From Lineolata rhizophorae (Eukaryota > Ascomycota > Dothideomycetes > Lineolatales > Lineolataceae), in NCBI GenBank assembly GCA_010093515.1, contig MU001672.1, positions 1,493,562 to 1,557,561 of the forward strand: a stretch of DNA of 64,000 nt. The letters run 5' to 3'. The position numbers were made by a program, and so were the translations under genes. Of the stretch, positions 10,920 through 22,247 are shown piece after piece (position 1 is the stretch's first letter; each line of letters opens with the position of its first letter). Below the pieces are notes generated by a model. It saw only the letters and a list, made by a program, of their open reading frames with translations, had not been told where the DNA came from and made no database searches.

Positions 10920-13900
10920 CTAATATGCGCCGGTACGTTTCTCCCATGAACTCATGGGTGCCATTCCAACAGGCCCAAAACCCGTTTGGATCGGAGGACC
11001 AGCGACCATTTTAATTGGATCAATCATGACCGGACCGGGCTCTAGACTCCAAACAGTCATGCCCACATAATTTGTTCCGTGAAGATTAAGGGTTCCCGGC
11101 GGGACTGGGAATCTTGTTTGCGGTCCGATGTTGTTCAGGTACTTGCCAAACTGAAAGCCATTGACGAAGATCTGGCACCGAAGGGCTGCGGCGCGCGATT
11201 CCCCTTCTTGTACCGTGACGTTGCTGAAAACGAACGAATACGTCACATCGTAACCCTCCGGGACGTCCAGTTCGAAGGACGTCGCGTGGAACTGTGCTCC
11301 TGGGCCAACGATATCAGACGCCGGCCCGACGCTTTCGGTCCATTCTCCACCTTCGAATGCGGTAAAGTCGCCCGTGTCTGCGGGAGAGCCGGGGAGAATG
11401 AGACCCTGACGTTCGACCCAGAAGGCGCCCTCGTTGAGGGGTCCGCGACTGCTGTCGTAGTAGTCCTCACCGCCAAGGTTCCCCGTGAGCTTCCACGTCA
11501 CGTCGGCCTTGTCGTGGCCGGCGAGGTCATAGTCGAGGATACCGCGCGGGTTCTTCATCGTATCGGTGCCGACGGTCCAGTCCTCATCGAGGCCCATGTG
11601 GTCAATGATGACTGTGAGCACGTAGTTGGTCTCCGCCTCGAGGTCGGGCAGCGTCAACGTCGTATTTGCCGTGTCGTCTGTTCCTTTACCTGGTGCGGCA
11701 CCGAGGAACGAGGGCCCGAGCCAGACCGCCATGCCGAAGGCTAGTCCGCCAGACGTGGATAGGTAGAGTGATGACTCGTCGCCGTTTGCCGTGAAGTGAC
11801 CCCGGTAAATGAGAGAACCAGAGTGGTAGCCGTAATCGTCAGCATAGAGGCTCATCGGCGTTGTAAGCGCGCGCACCGTGTTGTTCGTGGATGGAAGGTC
11901 CGCGGCAGTCCACATGCTGTCGTCGTAGCTTGGTTGGAGTTCTGGGAGAGTGTCGATTGCGTGCCAGGAAAATTCGCTCAGGTCCTGCTCGGTGATGCTC
12001 AATGTGGGTTCATGGTATGTTAGAGTAGCGGATACGACTCCAAACGAGTCTTGGGTGAATGGTAGACTTTCACCATTGAACTTAAGACTACCTAGGTCGG
12101 CGGGGGCACCGCTAATGATTTCGAGTGGAGCTGTAGTGTTAAGGTCGCCTGTGAGAGATAATGTTGTCCCATCAATTTCAGCCGTGCGGATGAGGTAACC
12201 GGCTCTCATAATCAATTTTGTATCTCCCGTGGACGGCGAGTTTACGACCCAGTAGTCGTATGCGGAATTGCGATCTATGATTCAAAGTTAGCGTGAAGAC
12301 AATAATTTTAAATCTACTGAATGCGCACCCAAAATGTAGACGAAGAGCGACCCGCCCACATTTACAACGCGACGCAAGCTACTCGTAACCCAGTTCAGAA
12401 TGGTTGAGCCATTTTGCTGCATCATCGCAAGGTCTTCCCCCTCTGTCAGTACAACATCGGGAGTGCTTGTAAATGCAAGTTCGTGGCGCTCTCCAGGCCC
12501 GCCATAAACGACCAGGACGGCTTTGTCAGCATACTGTCCCCTGTTGGAAGTCAGTATCTGGTAGTCGCGACTGCTCACTTTCTGTACGCACCATGTGAAA
12601 ACTTCGGCGGAAGAATAAAGCAAGCTATAATCGCCGACGTTGTAGTCCGCCAGATGGATTTTGGAGTCGCGGCCGTTTAGTGTCAATGATCCGCTCAATT
12701 GCGGAATAGTAATCGTACCGGAGGAAGTAGGAAGAGAAAGCTGGTAATCAGTAGACTCAACTGAATTGTATACAGTATGCCTACAACAAAGATTGTTAGC
12801 AGTGTGTTTGGTTCTTGAAAGTTTTGAAGTCTTACCTTATCACGAAAAACTTCGTCTCAGCAGAATATAAAGGAGTAACCAGTAAGGCATCTGTATCAGT
12901 GAAGCTTGTGCTATTATCACCCGTCTCCGCGGTAAGATACGCCGGAGAAGACATGATGAAGTTTGCTTGCAGCTTAGCTTCACTGTACTTCTCACGAGAC
13001 ACATATCGCTCTTCGGTTATGACGGCGCCGTAGTCGTAGGACGTATAGCCTGGAAGCACAACAGTTAGATATGGGACATTCATTCCATGCAAGGGAATGA
13101 TACCTCCAGGATGACCCAAATTTCCCCAGTTAGTTCCGCCATATGTCTACGTGCCGATTAACATCTCATGAAAACTAAGTTTTGATCGCAGATACACACC
13201 ATGTAAATGTTGAAGATCGTAACGTCGAAACTGTACAGGTTCTTGTAGAACACGCGTTCGAACTCTGAGTTCACTAGCGAAAGGCACTTGCTAAAGCCAG
13301 GACCACCCCAAGGGTCAAAAGATCCTCCTTGAAACTGTACGTAGTCAGCGGTTAGAATGTGACGGCCCCGGTGGCCTCGCCCTCAGGGTTCTCACCTCTA
13401 AGATAGAGTAAGGTGTCGATGGGCTCTGTTCTTGATGCAGTTCTGCCCAATTCGTCGGCAGCGCGCCATCCGGCCAAACAGAAGGGTTCGCACAGTCAAA
13501 TCCTAATGGATATCCGTCGTGGCCGTAGATATCAACAGCGGCAGGGCCCGTTCCAGGAGCAAAGTAGCCTTGAGGAGAAGCATCGTTATTGATGAATGGG
13601 ATGATAATGCCGGCGTCACGGAATTGCTGCTCAACATAGCCAAAATAGTCTGGGTCGGGAAAGTCCTCGAGGTTGTCGATAGCGCTTGTATACTCGTTTT
13701 CGGGTTGGAAGAGAATGACAGGGCCCCCATTTGTTATTTGGGCATCTGCAATGATGGAACTTATTTCGCGGACATAGCTGTGGGCGTTTAGTTGGCTTAC
13801 GGGTCTTTTGAAATTTTGGAGGCCAAATGGGAAATAAGCTCGAAAGCTACTCACTTTTCAGTGGCGTCCAGATAACTTTGATCGGCTGTTCTTAGCATGC

Positions 13901-14466
13901 CATGAATTCGCTGCAGCCAGCCGGGAAAGCCGCCCCCAGAGACCTCTGCATTAATATAAGGACCCGGCCGCGCAATCAAATAAATCCCAGCTTGAGACGC
14001 GGCATCGAAGAACGGCTCCCAGGCAAAAACCCCTTCCGCAGTGAAGTTTCCTGGTTTACCTTCGTGCAGTGCCCAATCTACATAAAACGACATGCAATTG
14101 TAGCCCATGGCACGGATCTTTTGAAAGACATCAAGCCACAGGTCTGGCACTGGTAGTCTGTTAGGAACTTTATTAGCTGTGGAAGCTGAAAGAATCAGAG
14201 GCGCTACCAACCTAAAAGGATGAAATTCGCCGCTAAAAAGCATGACGCGCTCTCCGCGAATGAACAGTGAATGTTCGTCCCATGTGACCTAAAAGTGTTA
14301 GAAATTTTCTGGACGAGACGGAGGGCCGGAAACAAACAATATCCTGAAGCGGATCTTCATCGTATGTTCTGATCCATTGTCGCGGCTGACCACCGATTGC
14401 CAGACCGAGCGCGTGCAGCGCCAGCAACAGGCACACGAAAAGTTGAAACACCGCAACGAACATCAT
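10920..14466 (-). CDS. lacA: Secreted beta-galactosidase, GH35
   Basis: Eight exons, complement(10920..12274, 12329..12780, 12836..13146, 13200..13334, 13396..13777, 13855..14157, 14212..14288, 14338..14466), all in phase, give 1047 aa, close to fungal LacA (about 1000). It would hydrolyse terminal beta-galactosides outside the cell. The chosen ATG gives a clean signal peptide ([19 protein letters not shown]); an upstream in-frame ATG at 14613 would add 49 residues and turn it into a signal anchor. The catalytic acid/base is Glu198 in QPENEY and the nucleophile is Glu297 in [14 protein letters not shown], matching the spacing in characterised fungal enzymes. The nucleophile codon is the last codon of exon 4. 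GH35 beta-sandwich domains follow, ending in the conserved [11 protein letters not shown] and GPVGMAP segments. It lies beside a Zn2Cys6 regulator and a transporter. Confidence 0.95.
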
Positions 14467-15324
14467 CGTGGTGCGAAGAACGCCGAAGCGAGTAGCCGAC
14501 GCATTCTGAGCTTTCACACCGTTTAAGTGGCACCTGTCGGTACATTGGCCGAGGCTTACATCCTTGCTTCTCCGCATTGCTGGTGCCGGCGGTGAATTCG
14601 AGTCATTAAACATTTCTCCGTCCAGGGCGCTCGAACCTACGGCGTGGGAATAAACTGGGCAGGAAGCCCGGCTTTGGCTGGCGGTGATTGGTGTGCGCGG
14701 CGGAGGAACGGCCTATGCTCCAAGCTTTTGCGGGGTTGGTTGCATCGATCTGCCTGAGAGCTTCGGCACACTGGCGTCGATCGTTCGCGTCAAGGTACGA
14801 TGTCGAATACGGAGACAACGCTTGCAGAGTTTTGCTGCATTAGTATCCCAGCAGAGAACAAGGGGCGCTAAATCAAGACCCAAAAGATTTTTCAGAAGCA
14901 AACAGATGACGAAACGCTTGTGGAACGAGAGAACCTATGTCCTACTGATTTCAACGCAACATCAGTACCCCGTACTACTAGACTAACCATATTCCGCCTA
15001 GTTACTTAGCCACTATGCATAGTTTTGGTAGTTTGCATCCTATCAGCATTTGACAAATCGTGCTTTTACGCACTGCTCGCTATCAACCAGACTTACTCAC
15101 ATCCGTAGCTAGACACTCCAAGTAATTCTCTATAGCCTTGGCTCGCTCGGCCAAAAGGCTGACTCAATCTACCTTATGATTTGCGCACCCGTAGCTAGCA
15201 CCTATACGCTAGTCGATACTCAAGCCTCCCCTAACAAATCACTGCAACACTTTGAGATACGAAATTTTTCAAACGGGCTTAGCAGAACTTCCCACACACA
15301 AATGGCAGCCGTCCTTTATTGCGC
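14467..15324. promoter_or_regulatory. Beta-galactosidase upstream region
   Basis: An 860-bp spacer between tandem - strand genes. It contains the beta-galactosidase promoter and the regulator's 3' untranslated region. Around 14990-15240 it is AT-rich and pyrimidine-rich. No coding signal and no confident operator was seen. Confidence 0.45.
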
Positions 15325-18300
15325 CTACGACGCCCAGTACCTCGGATCCGACTCCGGCATCGCCATCGCAAAATTCCACGCGCCCTAAAATGAGAAGCAA
15401 AAAAAAGTACGTGTCAGTACCTGATCCGCGCAGATCCCATAAAATCGCTTGAAACCACCATTCTCTACTCACCCACTCCAATTCCATGCTATGGGGCCCC
15501 AACCCGAACCCCATGCCCATCCCGCCCAAACCCATCGGCTCCCCCTCGAACCCAACGTGACCGGTCCCTGCCCCCATGTCTGCACCGACGCCCGCGCTCA
15601 ACCTCGGATCCACCGGGATCCCCCCAAGCTCCGGCACCGAGCCCGCGCCCACGCCCGCGCCATCACCATGACCGAACCCGACCTCGCTCCCATGCAGCAA
15701 CTGCGCCTCCGGCGCGTCCAGCGACGGGACCTGCAGCGCGCCGTGGCCCTCGACCATTTCCGCCACGTTGGCCGCGCCTGCGGCGGCGTGGCCCGCGGCG
15801 TCGGCGTCGGCCGCCTGCAGGTCGCGCTCGACGCGCTCGGCAAGCGCCGTGACGGCGCGCCAGTTGCGGTCGGGGCTGTCGGCGTGGGCGGCGCGGGCGG
15901 CGCGCAGCGCGACCAGGGCGCGGGGTCGCAGCAGGAGCATCTCCTCGGGCTGGCGCTGGTCGGGAGGCGGGACACAGGCGGCGGCGGCAACGCCGCGGCG
16001 GAACCGGGTGGGCAGGTGCAGCTCCGAGAGGATGTGCATGATGGCGGTGAAGGTATTGTGGGGGCCGGCGTGGTAGAAGAAGTGGGCGCGCTCGTCGGGG
16101 TTGCGGGCGACGTAGATGTTCTCGATGAAGAGGACGGATTTGAGAAAGACCCTGGAGGGCAGAGAGGGCGTTTCGGAAGATATGGTTAACCATTTGCTCT
16201 CTGTCGGTCATACAAGGGGCAATTGTGATCGGAAGGTGTCGACAACAACTCACATTGTCCGAATGTCCGGGCCCAGGATGGCCTCGCGGAAATTCCGCGG
16301 AATTTGTGTCCAGAATAGGATCCAGAACCGCACCTCGAGCAGGCTATGTAGCAATATGGCAAAGCTCTGGTGCATGACTGCCCCGTCGCAGTGTCTGAGG
16401 AGCGCGTCGAACGTGTGCAGCTCCTTTTCGATAATATCTTGCATCTCGCTGAATAGCGCGCGGAACTCGCGTGTCCGCTCCGCCGAACTCATCGGCGGAT
16501 TAGCGTTCGCGATGTATCGGTACACCTGCTGAGTTCGCTTCAACAGCGAGCGAAAGCATAGGAATCCCCTAAACCGGGCTAGCTGCGTCGTCATTAAGGT
16601 GAAGCGATCCGTTTCGACGATTTCCTCCGTAATTACGCTCATACCCTCAGTAAGGTCTTCGTCGTCTATATTGCGCGGGAGCTCGGTAGTGAACTGCTCT
16701 TCCGATATGGAAAAGTCGAGGCCTTTGCCCTCGGACGTGCGAAAGTCCAAGTGGTACAGCTGATGCCATACTCGCCGTCGAACCTCGGCGTCAATGGCGT
16801 CCATTGTGCCTGGCGGGAAAGATGATGGATCTCTGTGAAGCCCCTGAGAGAAGGCTAATTTGATTGCCAAGCCCATCAACGACCAGACTCGGGAAATGTC
16901 GCCTTCGCAGTAAAGAATTGACTAAACACCCCTTAGAACCCGAACAATGGCAACGCATCAAACGACAGGTGACCTACGAGGAATAACACGAGCGCCTGTA
17001 AGACCTCGAGTTTTGCTGTGACCACGAAGTCTTCACGGGCAAGTGAAGCCTCCAAGCCTCGCCGCAGTCCGGCCCAAATTTGGTCCTTTTCAACCACGAA
17101 CTCGGCCCTGACCGCCTCGGGCGTCAAACTGGCGACTGCTGACCACATAATTGCAAAAGCCAACGGCTCGAAGGATTTGATATTTGCCTCTGCTAGTCGA
17201 GAATCTTGATTTGTGGGGATTGCTCGCGGCGTCTTGGACTTGACATAGGCATCAAACCGTTTCTGGACCGTGGGGAGATGGACAATATGAATCATCGGGT
17301 TGATGTTGTTCTTGAATACGCTGAAGAGCTTGTAACAATCATCGGAAGTATTGGGAAGGAAAAAGGAGACATCGTCAAGATACTCCCCGAACAGTATTGA
17401 ATGAAAGTGAGGTTGCGAGTGAACGTGAGTATTAGCGTTATACCACTTTCTCTCGGCGTCATCGGAGATGGACGTCTCACTCAGAAGAGCTCTTAGCTCT
17501 TGGATCTGGCACGAAAGCACAAGCTTAGTAAATAACATACTCAGCCCACACTCCCGTGCAGCCATCTCACGCCCCTAAATAGTCCCCCGGGAGCGTCGGT
17601 TTCGCGCAAAAATAAAGTCAAACGCACCTCATCTGCCACCGAGCTCCAATGCGTCGAAGACACGAAATGGGCCTTCCCATCATGCATGTACAACGTCCCA
17701 TCGCTAATGTTCGAGTCCGACGAACCCCCCTCTTCGCTCCACGCCGACTTGGCCGGCGAAGCCCTCGGCCGACCCTGCTGCTGCTCGGCCATCGCCGGTT
17801 CTCCTTCCTGCCGCTCTGCCACCTCCCTACCAGACGCGCCGCCGCCGGCACCAGCACTGGCACCACCCGCAACCGCGCGCTCGAGCATGTCCTCGAGTCT
17901 CCTCAACCGCTCGCTCAGCTCCGCATGCTGCGCCGGATGCGGCTGGCCCCCTGCCGTCCCCGCCGCCGCACCCTGCGTGCCCGCCGCCGCCGCCGCCGCC
18001 GCCGTCTTGGCGACGCGCGACCCGCGGCCGTGGCCGTGGTGCGCGTAGCCGTGCGTGTAGCCGTACGCGTGATGCGCGTAGCCGTGCGCATGGCCGAGGG
18101 CACCGACGCCCAGCGCGGAGGCGGCGGCGCGCGCGTTGGCGTACACGCAGGCGTGGTTGCCGCGCGCGCAGGCGCTGCACACGGGTTGCTCGTGGGTGCA
18201 GCGCACCTTGCGGCGGCGGCAGGTCAGGCAGGAGGTGATGGCGCGGACGCGGCCGCCGGCGCCGCCGACGCCGCCGGTTGGGCCGGAGGAGGCGGAGGAG

Positions 18301-18350
18301 GAGGCTGGTGCGGGCGGAGAGTGCTGGTGGGACCGGTGGCGCGCGGCCAT
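15325..18350 (-). CDS. Zn2Cys6 transcription factor with fungal_trans domain
   Basis: Five exons, complement(15325..15384, 15473..16151, 16254..16921, 16978..17505, 17628..18350), give 885 aa. The binuclear zinc cluster CLTCRRRKVRC...CSACARGNHAC (Cys-x2-Cys-x6-Cys-x6-Cys-x2-Cys-x6-Cys) is near residues 41-68. It is followed by a His/Gly/Tyr-rich repeat (GYAHHAYGYTHGYAHH), an Ala-rich tract and a short leucine-rich coiled coil (LSERLRRLEDMLERAV). The central region (about 300-560) is a fungal-specific regulatory domain: MIHIVHLPTVQKRF, LQALVLFL, GLAIKLAFSQGLHRD and RRRVWHQLYHLDF. The C-terminal half has a Gly/Met/Pro-rich linker. The last exon is 20 codons and restores a tail reading GAWNFAMAMPESDP. 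Targets are unknown; its position between a beta-galactosidase and a transporter makes local control plausible. Confidence 0.93.
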
Positions 18351-19523
18351 GGTGGTGCTGGCGGAGCTGGCAATGGTGACGGTGGTGGTGGTGGTGAATG
18401 GGGGAGGCTCGGCGACGCGTGCGGATCGCGGGGATTGCGCTCGAGGTTGCCGCTTGCGGTGGTGGTCGCGAGTCCCGCTTTCCCGAATAGGCTCCCGTTG
18501 CGAGTTGCGACGGGGTCCGTCGCGCGGTCGTGGGGGGGCACGAGAAGAGCTCGCGGCTCTACTGCTTCACACGAGTGCTCGGTCTGTCTTCGCGGCCGAA
18601 CAGCAATGCCGCCGCAAGCCTTTTCTTTATGGCCGGGGCCGGGCAGAAACTTTCGATTGGAAGGGGGAGGCGACTCAACGATAGGATGCAACCCAAAGAA
18701 GCATTTGCGCTTTCGAGAAACGATCCAGGTCAGTATGCAACCGGTCGAAAAACGGCGGCGGCCTCCCCCCTGCGCGCCCCGCGTTTGCGGTGTCCACAGG
18801 GATCCCCGGGGAACCGTCTCTCACATGCGCCGCGTGCGTCGTAGGGCTGGTCCCGCCGAAAGTTACCGCGCCCGCGCTGCTCGCGGGATAATCTACCCCC
18901 ATCTGACACTACCGTCAGCCAATGGCCGCGCTCTTCGATGCATGGCCATTGCGGAGGCCCACCGCCGGCGTATCGGCCCGAGACGAGAGGCTAACGGAGG
19001 CAGATCGTCGTCCGCAGGGCGCAGCTCTCCAACTGAAGTTTCCCGAAGCGGTGGGGACGGCGTCTGTAGGGTGCTAATGTTCAAAGCTTTGGATCTGTGG
19101 GCTGCTAGGATCAATCGTCTTTGCTGTTGCATGAAATCCCCTGGTAGACAAGGATCAGGTTACTAATAAAGAAGAGACGGGACGAGAGTCCAATTGGACC
19201 TTGAGCACTGGCCACCCGGAGTAGCCCGTAAAGTTCTGACCACTAGCACGATCTACTGCGATCTGAGTGACAATTGCAGATTCTCTGTTGTTTAGCCTTG
19301 TCCCTGCTATTCAACTACGGCCCACGACTCGCCTATTGAGCACGGAGCCCTTTGCTCTAGAACCAAGCCAGACCAACCCCACTTCCGCCCCTGAGAAGTG
19401 ACTCAACAATCTGCAGGAGCCCGGCCTCTTAAAAGGAGGAACATCCAACAACACCGTCGTTTTCCAATGAAGAGTCACCTCATTGTGTTTGTTTCTCGTT
19501 AAGTGGGACCACCAGCTACTGCC
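18351..19523. promoter_or_regulatory. Divergent region between regulator and MFS gene
   Basis: A 1.17-kb head-to-head spacer shared by the Zn2Cys6 regulator and the transporter. Open frames from the regulator's antisense strand run into it but are composition artefacts. No confident CGG-triplet operator pair was fixed by eye. Confidence 0.45.
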
Positions 19524-21340
19524 ATGTCTCTCCGCTCACATCATCATGGCGGCGGTTCTTCGACAAATGTGATTGAACTGCAAGAGCGGAAGCCCTCCGA
19601 TAGTGCTGGTGGTCCAGCCAGGGGATCGTCTCAGTCACTGCGCATGAGCCTGTCAAATCAGAATTGCCAGCCCGAAAGTGCGAATGACGACCGTAACGAG
19701 ACTCTTCCCTCTCCCATCACCTCCGCGGAGCAGCCAGTGAGATGGAATCAACCGCGGATAAACGTTTTTAGGACATTTGCGGCCTTTTTTAGCCTATTCG
19801 TGCTCGGCGCAAATGATGCTGCATATGGTGTGAGTTCTCTAAGGGAAACAAGATCTGAGTTGAAAAGACTGAGTGTTGACTTTCCATACTAGGCATTGAT
19901 TCCCTACGTAAGACCACAGCAAAATCACTCTCAGATTAGAGATAAAATTAACAGTCAACCAAATCACAGCTTGAGGAATACTATGACTTGTCCTATACCG
20001 TCATTGCGCTGGCATTCCTGTCACCTCTCGTCGGCTACACACTTTCCGCCCTCCTCAACAACTGGATCCACCTGACCTTCGGCCAACGAGGCGTAGCCAT
20101 CATCGGCCCGGGACTGCACGCGGTGGCCTACGTGCTTGTGGCGATCCACCCGCCATGGCCGGTGCTCGTCGTGGTCTTCATGCTAGCGGGCTTTGGTAAC
20201 GGCTTGCTCGACGCTGCCTGGAACGCGTGGATCGGCAACATGGCCCAAGCCAACGAGGTGCTGGGCTTCCTGCACGCCTTCTACGGGCTCGGCGCCGTGC
20301 TGGCGCCGCTGACGGCCACGACGCTCGTCACCAAGGCGAGGTGGCCCTGGTACACGTTTTACTACTTCATGGTGCGTGTTTCGGACGGCTTGACACCCCG
20401 CTCATAGCAGCAACAACATCGACAACATCGTCAGTGACTGTGAAAACGGTAATACTGACTCTCCTCCCCATTTCTTTCGGTCTCTAAGCTCGGTGCCGCC
20501 GTAATTGAACTCGGCATCTCCGTCGCCGCCTTCTGGACCGCGACCGCGACCTCCTTCCGCGAGGCCAATGCCCGCACCTCGGACAAGAAGGGCAGCCGGA
20601 TGAAAGAGGCACTGACGACAGCGCCCGCCGCGCGCGTCACATGGCTGTGCGCGCTCTTCCTGCTCGGTTACGTCGGCGTCGAAGTCGCCCTCGGCGGCTG
20701 GATCGTGCTCTTCATGATCCGCGTGCGCGACGCCGACGCCTTCGCCTCCGGCATGACGGCCACGGGCTTCTGGCTCGGCATCACGGTCGGCAGGGTCGTG
20801 CTCGGCTTCGTCACGCCGCGCGTTGGCGAGAAGTTGGCTATTTCGGTAAGTGCGGAGTGGACTTTTTTTGGGCAGATAGTGGAGTGCTGGGTCGTGACTA
20901 AGGAAGCTGACGGCCGGGTTGGCGCAGATTTACCTACCCATTACAATGGGCCTCGAACTGCTGTTCTGGCTCGTGCCCCAGTTCTACGTCTCGGCCGTCG
21001 CGGTCAGCTTCCAGGGCTTCTTCCTCGGGCCCCTGTTTCCTGCCGCTGTCATCGCGGCAACGAAACTCCTGCCGCGTCATATGCATGTGAGCGCCGTGGG
21101 ATTCGCGGCAGCGTTTGGAGGTGGGGGGGCCGCAATATTTCCCTTCGCCGTAGGGTATGCCTTATCACCCGAGCTTTGGAGGTGAGAGAGAAGTCATCGC
21201 AGATACTAACCTAGACCGATAACAGAGCGATAGCGCAAGCCAAGGGCGTCCAGGTGCTGCAGCCAATTATTCTTGCGCTTTTAGGCGTCATACTTGGGCT
21301 TTGGCTGTGCCTGCCCAGAATGAATCGGAAAGCCGAATGA
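19524..21340 (+). CDS. MFS transporter (FHS/fucose-permease-like)
   Basis: Six exons, join(19524..19829, 19893..19907, 19970..20371, 20489..20845, 20928..21181, 21226..21340), give 482 aa. Exon 2 is a 15-nt microexon encoding ALIPY. It is needed to join GANDAAYG to LEEYYDLSY and complete the first membrane-segment motif. The cytosolic N-terminus (about 80 residues) is Ser/His-rich and precedes about 12 hydrophobic segments, e.g. FAAFFSLFVLGAND, LAFLSPLVGYT, FGNGLLDAAWNAWIGN, GFLHAFYGLGAVLAP and GVILGLWLCLP. The motif order suggests a sugar or small-solute transporter of the FHS-like branch, but the substrate is not determinable. It is transcribed divergently from the Zn2Cys6 gene, and the GH35 gene lies just beyond. 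Confidence 0.88.
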
Positions 21341-22247
21341 TCATGAAATGCGTTTAAATTATTAACGATAACATCGAAAGAGAGGCGTGAGAGACTGGAC
21401 AAAGGGATCAGTAAACTTCTAGAAAAGGAATATGCCGCTCGTGTTATATAAATCAGTCCATGCGGGGTGCCTGATTCTTTCTATTGATGTCCTAACAAAT
21501 ATATGAGTCTGTTCCTTCTAATTATGTCTATGGTCTTTGGCATTTACTTATGGTGAGCAGTCTATTTTACCCTTATGGAAATTCATTCGCTTGGCGTTTT
21601 TTCATGCACTTGCATCCGATCGATACGATGCCAGTGTGCTCTTCTGGTTGTGTGGGTTCCGGTGGGTGTTAGAACTAGCATGCCCCAGCCTGCAACAAGC
21701 CAACTTGACCAAAAGACTGGCATAGTATCGCATCTTGGTGCGATGTTGCTGGCTAGGAACTATATACATGCCAACAATGGGCCCTGGATCCCCACAATAC
21801 ATAAGATCACTGCCGTCTCTAAAGATTACTTTTTTTTTGAAGATACGAATTGTTCACGAGTTCATCTCACTCATCAGGCCTTCATTTCCATATCTGAATA
21901 ATGAACTTGCTTTAATCTGTAGTCCATTCCGCTTTTGAAAATCGGGCAGAATTCTACAATAAAGATACTCCGTAGTAAAACCTTGGTTTTGAGTGGAATC
22001 TTTGCAAAAGCCTTCGGTCTAGAGCAAAACTTTTTGACACGAAATTAAGAATAATCGTAATGATCTGGTCATTACAGTCGCAACCCGCTAAGTTGTCAAG
22101 GACTTCCACTCCTTACTGACTTACAGCCATTAGCTAACTGAAACCATCGACCCCATTCCACCCTCAAATCAACCACTATCCTTAAACTCGACTACCATCC
22201 ACTTCGCTCTTCATAACCAACTCTCTTCCCACTCCACGAAAACCCCA
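21341..22247. other. Intergenic between convergent genes, AT-rich
   Basis: This 0.9-kb interval holds the 3' ends of the MFS and PRMT5 transcripts. It is AT-rich with A/T runs and no supported frame. Confidence 0.5.

Noticed and set aside
14467-14613. 49-residue N-terminal extension of the beta-galactosidase
   Set aside because: It would bury the signal peptide; starting at 14466 gives a normal secreted enzyme, although the extended form cannot be excluded.
15385-15472. A 27-nt extra exon within the last intron of the Zn2Cys6 regulator
   Set aside because: Direct joining of 15473 to 15384 is in phase and gives a sensible tail; the extra exon has a weak acceptor.
17649-19166. 505-aa open frame on the + strand
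   Set aside because: Antisense to the Zn2Cys6 regulator's GC-rich first exon; extremely Arg/Ala-rich with no domain.
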